NCBI GenBank assembly: GCA_025642065.1
Contig: JAODUP010000482.1
Span: forward strand, 127,001 to 191,000
Source: Paralvinella palmiformis
Lineage: Eukaryota > Annelida > Polychaeta > Terebellida > Alvinellidae
DNA: 64,000 bases
Reading direction: 5' to 3'
The notes under the pieces are model-generated. The model was not told the DNA's origin. It searched no databases and saw only the letters and a program-made list of their open reading frames with translations. How positions within the stretch are numbered: position 1 is the first letter of the stretch; each line of letters opens with the position of its first letter. Below, one piece after another: positions 59,001 to 64,000 of this stretch. A program made the position numbers and the translations under genes.

Positions 59001-60487
59001 TGTCTGGAGGTGGCAGTTTACTGTACACTACGTAGTCAAATGCTCGCTTCAGTCCTGGAGATTTTGACTGTGGTGACAATGGGACACCATGACTAGCACT
59101 AAGTGGCTCAGTAAATCCTGATTTGATCTTATCCAGCTGAGCTTTCTCCTGTTCCTTGGTCTGTGGGATGACGACCTGTGGTCGGCGAGGAGATGGTGAA
59201 CGTCCCCTACTCCGGATGAGCTGCACCAAATCACCACTTTTAGGAGGTACAACGCGCTTATGAAGATAATAGGGTATCTCTTCGTTTAGATCTGCGCCAT
59301 TTGTTGCAGCATGTTTCACCTGCTCTTTCTCAACAGCTTCTTGTTTCACATCGCCATTTTGCAATTCACGTTTATCATCAAGTGTCTCTTCTTCCTCAGA
59401 AGTCCCTTTTGGCGGAACGACTGCATCTTCTAAATTTGATTTCTCATTGTTTAAGACATCCGTTTCAGATTCAAACTCAACTCGGACCAACTCTAAGCTT
59501 TCATCGGCAGTGGCTTTTGATTTGAAGGTATTATCTAGGGACCCATCATGCTGAAGAACATTCATGCGTTCTACTTTTTCGACAATATGCGTTGTCTCAA
59601 CCTTCTGGACAATCTGGATCTCAACCTGTTTTTTACCATCTTTACTTTCTAGAGGTTTGACAGAGATTACATGGAGATCTTCATCGCCAAGTAATGGACA
59701 CTCATCATTGGTCAGTTTTAAATCAGAGTTGATTTTGTACCCCACCAAACCCTGCTGGGACTCCCCCACCACGTCGGGTGACTGAGGAACCCCCTTCCCT
59801 TCTTCCAAGTACCGTTCTTCTGATTCCCCCGGAGCGACCTCCATAGACCCCTCCCGTTGCCTAAATTCCAATTCACTGCGGAGTTTTGCCACCACCTCGC
59901 CCTCCAGTGGCCCACTGGGTGCATCAAGCTCGCCCTCTAGTGAATCTCGGCTCTCAGTCAGGGGATAAGAATCATGGGAGACATTATCAAAGTCTCGCTC
60001 AGCCTCATCATTGTCATTAGCATTTTGTTCACCCATCCCGTGGGGGTAGTCCCGTGTACCCTGACCATCATAAGTTATCTGATAGTATGAATAATTAAAA
60101 TCTTCCCGACCTTTGTCGACTTCCATCTGGCGCTGATAGTCATCCCTCCTTGGCGGCATCGGTGGCGACATCTGGTAGTGGTTCTGTGCTCTTTCGTGTG
60201 CCCGCTCGAGGGATCGGTTTAGCGAGCGGTCGTACGACCTGTCCCGGCGCGGTGAGCCCCTTGACCGACGACTCATTGAGTTGAAGCTTTCGTCGTGTAC
60301 TTCGGCTTGCGTTGAGTCCATCATGTTCTCGTTGGATCGGGACATGTCTATCGTGTGAGAACCACTCGACGTGCTCGGGTTTTGATTAGCATCACGTCCG
60401 AAGTGAATATCACGAGAGTTCAGTGTTCCCGTCTTAGGCGTGGCAATGGCACTCCTGGTTGATGACACAGTCCGCAAACTGGTAGTC
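28249..60487 (-). CDS. FARP1/2: FARP1/2-type RhoGEF (FERM, ARHGEF and pleckstrin domain protein), 5'-incomplete
   Basis: Sixteen minus-strand exons join in phase: 60487-56841, 47779-47536, 45800-45440, 45001-44912, 42672-42457, 38255-38069, 35842-35733, 35492-35421, 34633-34565, 33919-33830, 32187-32105, 31466-31357, 31041-30893, 30380-30273, 28805-28654 and 28342-28249. They encode about 1926 residues. FARP proteins are membrane-associated exchange factors for Rac/Rho-type GTPases, acting in axon and dendrite signalling downstream of plexins and adhesion receptors. The DH domain is recognisable by AYYIAKELLMTERTY and CYLPLNTFLLKPAQRLLHYQ. The first PH domain has FIREGCLQKLSRKGYQQRMF and FSDMLLYTSR; the second has GYLLRKF...WVVFTNFCLFFYK and HKDYVFKLQFKNHVYFFRAE. 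The FERM and FA domains are not in the window. Vertebrate FARPs are about 1050 residues in total, so the linker before DH is unusually long. The invertebrate gene is presumably co-orthologous to FARP1 and FARP2. Confidence 0.93.
28654..28805 (-). CDS. FARP1/2: FARP exon: second PH domain
   Basis: DDFPLASLPLLGYSVTTPTE, then ADGIHKDYVFKLQFKNHVYF and FRAESEYTFG. Acceptor gtgattcag|G, donor GGAAG|gtatgt. This is among the best conserved parts of FARPs. Confidence 0.95.
30273..30380 (-). CDS. FARP1/2: FARP exon: second PH domain start
   Basis: 36 codons, NQLSGYLLRKFKNSNGWQKL, then WVVFTNFCLFFYKTYQ. Acceptor tcttaaaacag|A, donor TACCAG|gtgtgt, phase 0. Confidence 0.94.
30893..31041 (-). CDS. FARP1/2: FARP exon: inter-PH linker
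   Basis: It encodes a linker ending HRANTTMHVCWHRNTSVSMH and DHNIAVE. FARP proteins have the 'ntTmHVCWHRNTSVs' segment just before the second PH domain. Acceptor actactctag|G, donor GTTGAG|gtgagt. Confidence 0.92.
31357..31466 (-). CDS. FARP1/2: FARP exon: C-terminal helix of the first PH domain
   Basis: SSPEERDKWLEDLQSAISHA, with the PH-domain tryptophan, then KENEEDPKILYPSLKSN. Acceptor tctttccag|T, donor CCAATA|gtgagt. Confidence 0.92.
31640..32098. repeat. 34-bp minisatellite in a FARP intron
   Basis: About twelve to thirteen copies of a 34-bp unit (acaataacacaacaccagga plus ctgacccagctgat). They fill about 70% of the intron between two first-PH exons. All the minus-strand open frames here (Cys-Val-Ile repeats) are repeat translations. 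Confidence 0.95.
32105..32187 (-). CDS. FARP1/2: FARP exon: first PH domain
   Basis: VEETDPKMAVANSFTIYGGN, then RCLLVAA plus two bases. Acceptor atcttgtag|G, donor GCCAG|gtatgt. The 34-bp minisatellite starts about ten bases into the following intron. Confidence 0.9.
32586..32730 (-). mobile_element. tRNA-derived SINE, family A (reverse, truncated head)
   Basis: Plus strand: gatgatgattgatgttttat, then ggccacttttgtgcacactg, taggctaaatgggccgagcg and the B box complement gagattcgaactc. The A box half is missing. Confidence 0.82.
33830..33919 (-). CDS. FARP1/2: FARP exon: first PH domain
   Basis: 30 codons, FSDMLLYTSRTATPSLQFKV and HGQLPLRGMI. Acceptor ttcctctag|T, donor ATGATC|gtaagt, phase 0. 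Confidence 0.93.
33968..34004. repeat. (TA)n(CA)n microsatellite
   Basis: Simple repeat about 50 bases upstream, in the minus-strand sense, of the first-PH exon at 33919-33830. Between 32730 and 33830 only AT-rich intron was seen. Confidence 0.9.
34565..34633 (-). CDS. FARP1/2: FARP small exon: first PH domain start
   Basis: 23 codons, QFIREGCLQKLSRKGYQQRM and FFL, phase 0. Acceptor tttttatag|C, donor TTCTTA|gtgagt. It was found by searching for the missing first PH strand between the neighbouring exons. Confidence 0.93.
34680..34712. repeat. (CA)n microsatellite
   Basis: CA run directly before the SINE at 34716. Confidence 0.9.
34716..34868 (+). mobile_element. tRNA-derived SINE, family A
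   Basis: tcctttcatggcctaactgg carries the A box; ctgggttcaagcc is the B box. The body ends tggtcatgaaacacaacatt next to another (CA)n tract. It is opposite in orientation to the FARP gene. Confidence 0.8.
35421..35492 (-). CDS. FARP1/2: FARP exon: DH-PH junction
   Basis: 24 codons, ENKQKLIELQRDLVGVDNLV and LPNR, phase 0 at both ends. Acceptor ttcctgtag|G, donor AATAGG|gtgagt. The 'LxxLERDLvGvdnLv' pattern is typical of FARPs. Confidence 0.92.
35733..35842 (-). CDS. FARP1/2: FARP exon: end of DH domain
   Basis: Acceptor attgtgacag|GA, donor TATCTG|gtatat. It encodes LLHHYTPDHPDFEDCSVCLE and KINQVTNSLQDKLRYL. 110 nt, not obvious as an open frame; placed by splice sites and family similarity. 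Confidence 0.92.
36046..36232 (-). mobile_element. tRNA-derived SINE, family A (reverse)
   Basis: Body tgatgttttacggcctcttt and aggctaaatgggccgagtga. B box complement ggggtttgaaccc, and head ending ataagttagtccatggagac on the plus strand. It belongs with 14620-14765 by its head. Confidence 0.83.
36518..37072. mobile_element. Foldback MITE-like element with about 100-bp inverted arms
   Basis: The arm at 36518-36617 and the arm at 36757-36858 are almost perfect inverted repeats (ending in ataatcaaatatagctgata on each strand). About 140 bases lie between them. From about 36870 to 37072 the sequence (cttgtttacatgcttttgta, gttcaagtgacgtcagcatt) matches the right half of 25084-25760 and the reverse complement of 15492-15760. 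It lies in a FARP intron. Confidence 0.78.
37160..37475 (+). mobile_element. SINE with tRNA-like head and (ATT)n tail
   Basis: The head gatagagcataggactcata is followed by a B box-like gcaggtttgacgctcc. A body of about 200 bases ends in 'taaagcaccttagaacagct', 'agggtgctttataaatatca' and a (TTA)n run. The end resembles the 'agcgcc/gcgctttataaat' ends of the LINEs at 19.3 and 21.0 kb, as expected if it borrows an L2-like 3' tail. Confidence 0.7.
37707..37895 (-). mobile_element. tRNA-derived SINE, family A (reverse)
   Basis: (GAT)n tail, tgatgttttgcagccatttt, taggctaaatgggccaagcg and the B box complement gagattcgaacatgg. It lies about 180 bases from the FARP DH core exon acceptor region. Confidence 0.85.
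38069..38255 (-). CDS. FARP1/2: FARP exon: DH domain core
   Basis: Acceptor tttttctag|C, donor TTAGAAA|gtaagt, ending phase 1. It encodes the DH signature CYLPLNTFLLKPAQRLLHYQ, which in FARPs is nearly invariant and identifies the family. Confidence 0.95.
38521..38561. repeat. (TA)n microsatellite
   Basis: About 20 TA units. From here to 39500 only AT-rich intron sequence was seen. Confidence 0.9.
39509..41600 (-). pseudogene. 5'-truncated CR1/Jockey-like LINE in a FARP intron
   Basis: On the minus strand one 412-codon frame (41365-40127) holds most of a reverse transcriptase: TSTGHDEISTKLLK, AKVVPMYKASDPTL, QYGFRPTHSTIHPI, FCDLSQAFDVI, HRGVPQGSILGSLLFLIYVN and FADDT (about 40342-40328). 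The catalytic FADD is intact. The C-terminal region continues in other frames (40088-39786, with LYYSIIHLHISYGLLAWRKA; 39754-39509, ending DLPLYGFPKIYSKY), so there are at least two frame shifts. A PWMTSGLI-type linker lies upstream at about 41455. No endonuclease is present. It is in the same orientation as the host gene and is the least decayed LINE of the window. Confidence 0.9.
42065..42415. mobile_element. MITE-like inverted-repeat element
   Basis: The left end ggtcaattccaattccacct and the right end, read on the minus strand as ggtcaattcaattccggaat, are inverted repeats rich in 'ttccaatt'. In the middle is a second palindromic block of tactccgagtacctacttgg and related 10-12-bp pieces (42196-42249). 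No open frame. It ends about 40 bases before the DH exon 42672-42457. Confidence 0.65.
42457..42672 (-). CDS. FARP1/2: FARP exon: DH domain
   Basis: 72 codons: WFRQAVSQEDVMPEHLMELL, then LSVDPLYEYHVSFLKEVEQR and LNGEYRRIGDVILNNLRVLQ. Acceptor tattttcag|T, donor TTACAG|gtaaag, phase 0 at both ends. Confidence 0.94.
42720..44040. other. FARP intron, no gene seen
   Basis: AT-rich sequence. A decayed tRNA-like stretch lies at about 43555-43625 (tctctatggccaaacgaatg, then gggtacgagttgtc), possibly an old SINE. A 24-bp perfect palindrome occurs at 43821-43844. Confidence 0.5.
44070..44102. repeat. (TA)n microsatellite
   Basis: TA run in a FARP intron. The rest to 44900 is AT-rich with no recognised feature. 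Confidence 0.9.
44912..45001 (-). CDS. FARP1/2: FARP exon: first helix of the DH domain
   Basis: Acceptor ttctctcaccag|A, donor ACTGTG|gtgagt, phase 0 at both ends. It encodes SPADKAYYIAKELLMTERTY, then KKDLELITV, the start of the RhoGEF domain. Confidence 0.93.
45014..45133. repeat. (TA)n and (CA)n(GA)n microsatellites
   Basis: TA run starting about 15 bases upstream, in gene sense, of the first DH exon; then (CA)n(GA)n at about 45084-45130. Confidence 0.92.
45440..45800 (-). CDS. FARP1/2: FARP linker exon 3 (proline-rich, before DH)
   Basis: Acceptor tcgttgccag|G, donor AGAAAG|gtaggt. It encodes LHRSQSATSPDSLPRHMDSA, then ELLPPPPPPIYEEDAA, a Ser/Thr-rich stretch and EESEEDTKRK. The GC content is much higher than in the introns. 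It is a likely unstructured, phosphorylatable lead-in to the DH domain. Confidence 0.88.
46215..46268. repeat. (TA)n microsatellite
   Basis: About 20 TA units flanked by short CA runs, in a FARP intron. Confidence 0.92.
46380..46545 (-). mobile_element. tRNA-derived SINE, another family (reverse)
   Basis: Minus strand: ccacgatggagcattggtta contains an A box (TGGTTAGAACAG further on), and tctcggttcgaatccaaccc the B box. The body continues to about 46390 with a decayed end. It is not closely related to families A-C in the body. Confidence 0.72.
47536..47779 (-). CDS. FARP1/2: FARP linker exon 2
   Basis: Acceptor tcttgtacag|TT, donor GACAG|gtctgt. It encodes PSYNEAIQAPLAPAYDELTP, then LDPAQFMLTQQDRKFSAPQF and ARSPEMENIPDRVQEGQPGS. 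PSYNEA resembles PPxY-like linker motifs. It is strongly coding in appearance, and both phases fit the neighbours. Confidence 0.85.
48045..48228 (-). mobile_element. tRNA-derived SINE, family A (reverse)
   Basis: tgatgttttacggccacttt, taggctaaatgggccaagcg and gagattcgaacacaggtggt, with the head complement ctaccgctagaccatgg. It is nearly full length and lies in the longest FARP intron. Confidence 0.87.
48230..56440. other. Large FARP intron, mostly simple repeats
   Basis: No exon with both a good phase and similarity was found. Microsatellites: (CA)n near 49437-49462, (TA)n near 49725-49751 and 50838-50865, (TA)n near 51681-51715, (CA)n near 52821-52852, (ATT)n near 53004-53022, (CA)n near 54022-54047 and 54835-54887, (CA)n and G-run near 55702-55750, (CAA)n near 55855-55905, and (CA)n(GA)n at 56015-56075. 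A short (tgatttta/atca) repeat occurs near 51310-51425. The stretch 53160-53400 is richer in GC than its surroundings and could be an unrecognised exon or regulatory region. Confidence 0.6.
56448..56453 (-). terminator. Candidate polyadenylation signal for a short FARP isoform
   Basis: AATAAA on the minus strand (gacaataaatagctcac), 17-22 bases after the stop codon of the read-through form of the giant exon. Confidence 0.4.
56470..56840 (-). CDS. FARP1/2: Alternative C-terminal extension of the giant exon
   Basis: If the donor at 56840 is not used, translation runs on for 119 codons to the TAG at 56470-56472. The composition is the same as the exon's (Asp/Ser-rich, GSFPPPPPL, DDVEDDLDALERLDAAGMV). 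A minus-strand AATAAA lies 18 bases beyond the stop. This would give a short isoform with FERM-FA and acidic tail but no GEF domain. Intron retention or a downstream alternative donor remain possible. Confidence 0.55.
56841..60487 (-). CDS. FARP1/2: FARP giant linker exon (1215 residues)
   Basis: Acceptor ctgtttcag|G at 60488. The frame stays open to a TAG at 56470-56472. A phase 1 donor, GGTGTTG|gtaagc, at 56841/56840 joins exactly in phase to the acceptor at 47780 (reading TGV-VPSYNEA). The product is largely disordered: an Arg/Ser-rich start (SRRSRGSPRRDRSYDRSLNR), Glu-rich stretches, a poly-Asp run near 58500, a poly-Pro run near 58300, and a repeated ELxxLxxALAEEAxxK motif. Codon use and the absence of stops over 1335 codons show it is coding. 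I recognise no folded domain. Placement in FARP rests on strand, phase and position, not on similarity. Confidence 0.75.
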
Positions 60488-61786
60488 CTGAAACAGAAAT
60501 GTTAATAATTAAATCTTGAAACACGGCCAAACAACCATCTTATGAACATAATCATTTTCTAAATGAATGGAAATTACTTAATTTTATATTCTAAAACTTA
60601 TTTATAATCTAATATCAATACTTTTATTAATTATATCTTTAAAACAAATGATAATACAGTAAACATAAATCAACTATAATATAAAGGTCATTTATAAAGG
60701 CATGACTACATATCAACATCTACAAAAATAAAGGTCATCACTAAGGATGGGACAATTGCTTTTGGTTTTTAATTCCATTATAAATAGTTTATCTTCAGTT
60801 TAATTAATTCAAGATCCTTAGTAATGATGAACAAAATTTAATTAACTATTTGTTGGTGATCACATTATAAGTAATCAATTGTAATACATCTGTAGCTACA
60901 TAATTTGAAGAATAGTCTGGGTGGTGTCTGTTTAAATTTTGTACATAGTTTTACCATGTTTTTCAATTTTACATCTCATTATCACAATGGCAAGTAAATT
61001 CTATGCAAAGTTTACATCATATTATAATTGAAAAGCAAAAATGTACTAAACAGACAAACTATATGTCATAATACTAACAAACCTCTGTTTCACTGCCATG
61101 ATAACTGTTAGGATCTATAATAATTCATGTTGACAGTCATTGAAAACATGTCACATACAGTTGAATGTGATGGTACAAAATGGCATAATGCATTATTAGG
61201 ATTACTCCAGACAAATGTACATTATGGAAACTCCAATGTGCCATTTAAGGTAAAAATATGCAAGGGCAAAATTAAAAAAATGGTGCACCGAATCTTTGGC
61301 CAAAACGTGTAAGTATCGTGAACTGCAGTTAATTGTCACACCCTTAGTAATTACGGAAATAAATACAACAGGGAAGGCGTGTGTGTGTGTGTGTGTGTGT
61401 GTGTGCACGCACATATGGTTACACCCAAAACCTGCCAGAAATCTGAAGCTGAGAGATGAAGGTAAGAAGCTAATGTTAGAAGGTCTACCTCAGCCACAGT
61501 ATAATATTAGACGTGATCTCAATTACAAACACTATATAGAGCTCTATGATAGATGACAGACCACAGATACTAATTTTATTGCATCGTTATTCTAACATCT
61601 ATTATCATTACTTTGTTTCATCTCAGGCGTATAACCAAGTCCGACTAAATTTTCAGACTGAAGTCTTTTTCTGATGACTGAAACATCTTAGAGACACACC
61701 AAATAATTATGATCGATCAACTATAATCAACAGTAATTATTTCTGTCAAATATTGTTTGCCAAAACATTACGTTACTCTCTATCTA

Positions 61787-61817
<31 letters not shown>

Positions 61818-62260
61818 TTTGTGTGTATGTGTTGTTTAAAGGTAAAAGCCAAATTTTTTATATATTAGTCTCGAAACAAAATAATGTTGATGTCGCCTTT
61901 CATATATATTATTTCTTATGGTTTTTAAATTTATTAAAACCACGACTCTCATCTGATTGATGTTAATATTATACAATAATATTAATTTTAATGGACGTCA
62001 CTGGAACCAAACAGATCTGTTTGACCTTTATTTGTAAACAATGATGTCAGTATTTTTACTCTAACAAATGCAAAATGTAAATGATGCAGTTTTAGAGCCA
62101 TATTTGTCGATTATACTTGGAAGGTAATATGTCCGAATGCCATATGTCTGAGTTGTGACAAGTGGTGGGATTCAATAACTCAAATCAACTCAAACAACTC
62201 AGATCAACTATTTCATTCTGTTATGTATCTAAATGGCCTCTGGACACAATCTTCAGATAT
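60488..62260. other. Upstream FARP intron, no exon recognised
   Basis: AT-rich sequence with (TG)n at 61379-61405 and (TC)n at about 61783-61810. I searched the minus strand for FERM/FA-type coding and saw none. Confidence 0.55.
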
Positions 62261-62264
62261 CCTC

Positions 62265-62467
62265 AACCAATGAGAGAATAACAGATTAGCCAATCAGGAG
62301 CAATGAGAGATTAACAGATCAGCCAATCAGGAGCAATGAGAGATTAACAGATCAGTCAATCAGGAGTAATGAGAGACTAACAGATCAGCCAATCAGGAGC
62401 AATGAGAGATTAACAGATCGGCCAATCAGGAGCAATGAGAGATTAACAGATCGGCCAATCAGGAGAT
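62265..62467. repeat. 33-bp minisatellite
   Basis: About six copies of a 33-bp unit (aatcaggagcaatgagagat plus taacagatcagcc), with a few substitutions. Confidence 0.95.
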
Positions 62468-62812
62468 GGCTAGCTAGCATGAGGTCTTCCCAATGACATA
62501 ATATGACACCAATAACATCAACATTAACCATCTAAACTGTCTTCCATCGATATAGATCAATAGTCTCTTATCATATAATATCAATAACAGATATGGATAC
62601 GTGATGAGTGTCTCATTAAATTAATAAACACCTGTAGGCTGACTATTTTTAGGTTAATAAAAGCGATAAATTATCAGTATATAAATCTTAAATGTATACG
62701 AATTATAATTTTTATCTATAACTTCTTTTTAATATACTCTATGTTTGTCATTTCATCTCACTGTGCACTATCTTTGAATGAGTGCTGTCAGTAAGGGTGT
62801 TTTATTAACCCC

Positions 62813-62815
<3 letters not shown>

Positions 62816-62846
<31 letters not shown>
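62816..62846. repeat. (TA)n microsatellite
   Basis: About 15 TA units. Confidence 0.9.
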
Positions 62847-62848
<2 letters not shown>

Positions 62849-62984
62849 AATGAAGGCTTCTTCAATTTTTAACACTTCAGTTCAGAACAATTTAAACACA
62901 ATGATAAATAATGATTAAGGCTTGAATAAAATCATCAATAACAAAACTATATTATGATTTCTTAACAGTATTTTAACAATAACT

Positions 62985-63079
62985 TGTGAGTGAGTGAGTG
63001 AGTGAGTGAGTGAGTGAGTGAGTGAGTGAGTGAGTGAGTGAGTGAGTGAGTGAGTGAGTGAGTGAGTGAGTGAGTGAGA
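62985..63079. repeat. (GTGA)n array
   Basis: About 23 units of the same tetranucleotide as in FAM20C introns 2 and 4. The rest, to the end of the window, shows no gene; there is a (TG)n run at 63641-63680 and a G-run near 63943. Confidence 0.95.
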
Positions 63080-63636
63080 GATTTATTTACCATGCTGGTC
63101 ACAATTGGAATATATATGGCTAAGAAGTAAGATGATAATAATAATTAATATGTTAATGTCAAGGTTTGCTGTGGATGACACTAACCACAATACTACGATA
63201 GAACCTTATACGACGTCAGTGATACTGGCGCCATTAACATCTGACTCAGTGTCATATCAATAACCATGGTGATAAAATGTCAACAAAAACAACAACACAC
63301 ATACCATCTATAACATTTGTTGGTCATATAAGATTATAACACCTAATAACATCTGATCACCATAACACCGTAACAATAATTAAGAAAACTATTTTGGATT
63401 GGACGATGACAACATAAAAGGGTTATAATATGACAGCCCACACGGACAAATATTAGTACACATTACAAATACCGCTGTTAAAACATGCAAGGTCAATACC
63501 ATCAGCCAGAGGAAATGAACATGCCACAAACCAGAAAAGACTCATGCAATAAAATACTCATGAAGAGAAATCTTTACCAGGTGTAAGGGACACTAACATG
63601 TTTATTTAGTTATTTGGCATATTTGGGAATATTAAT

Positions 63637-63674
<38 letters not shown>

Positions 63675-64000
63675 GTGTGTATGCACTGATAATGTCTGAA
63701 ATTAGATGTTGTCAGCTTGACTGTTATAGTCGATGCTGAAGAAGAGCTAACTTTCAGTCAATGACATCCCATATCAGAACCCAGAAATCACAAAAAAATT
63801 AATATCTGAAAAGATAACAGCTATATTTCAATTTTTTAAATTGAAGGCCACAAATAAGTTATTATTGTTCACTTCACATAGGAAATAAAATGTCTTTTTG
63901 GCCTAAAAAAATACAACCTGTAGGTGTGTGTATGTTTATGCAGGGGGGGGTGGGTTAAAGGGACTATATATAAAAACAGTAATAAATTATTATCTAGGAT

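Noticed and set aside
56510..59785. Many frames antisense to or overlapping the FARP large exon
   Set aside because: Shadows of the long minus-strand frame; composition mirrors its Ser/Asp codons.
61127..61556. + strand frames, including one ending LPQPQYNIRRDLNYKHYIEL
   Set aside because: No family similarity recognised. The frame crosses a (TG)n tract, and a possible 23-bp exon (acceptor cctgccag, donor gaag|gtaaga) is too weak to support.
1..64000. CRISPR arrays, operons and bacterial-type systems
   Set aside because: Tandem arrays lack unique spacers and the window is clearly eukaryotic, with spliced genes.

Overview
The window is eukaryotic genomic DNA, AT-rich, with intron-split genes, GT-AG splice sites, many microsatellites and minisatellites, tRNA-derived SINEs, MITE-like elements and decayed non-LTR retrotransposons. 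The two protein genes and the repeat types fit a lophotrochozoan invertebrate, most likely a mollusc. That placement is inference, because no lineage-diagnostic marker is present.

Two host genes can be reconstructed exon by exon, and they converge tail to tail. On the + strand, 7526-18304, is a complete eight-exon gene for a FAM20C-type secretory-pathway protein kinase (533 residues; all intron phases agree and the catalytic residues are intact). On the - strand, 60487 down to 28249, are the last sixteen exons of a FARP1/2-type Rho guanine-nucleotide exchange factor. They comprise a very large disordered linker exon, proline-rich linker exons, the DH domain, the first PH domain, an inter-PH linker and the second PH domain. 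The N-terminal FERM and FA exons must lie beyond the right edge. A GC-richer, SINE-free stretch at 25865-28248 is best read as the long 3' UTR of this gene.

Layout: 1-680 degenerate minisatellite; 1260-4310 remains of non-LTR retrotransposons (+); 5.7-7.0 kb SINE and microsatellites; 7.5-18.6 kb FAM20C, with introns full of tandem arrays; 19-22.7 kb two decayed L2/CR1-like elements (-) with inserted SINEs; 22.7-25.8 kb no gene, then SINE and MITE; 25.9-60.5 kb FARP, with SINEs, foldback MITEs and a 5'-truncated CR1/Jockey-like element in its introns; 60.5-64 kb upstream FARP intron with tandem repeats.

The genes are not an operon and no functional link between them is visible: one encodes a secreted/Golgi kinase and the other a cytoplasmic Rac/Rho activator. 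I found no undescribed multi-gene system. The most notable points are the oversized FARP linker exon, which offers two endings (a phase-correct donor, or a stop with a polyadenylation signal 18 bases beyond it); a (GTGA)n array that repeats the FAM20C exon 2 donor site; and several related foldback elements and SINE families, described from internal comparison only.
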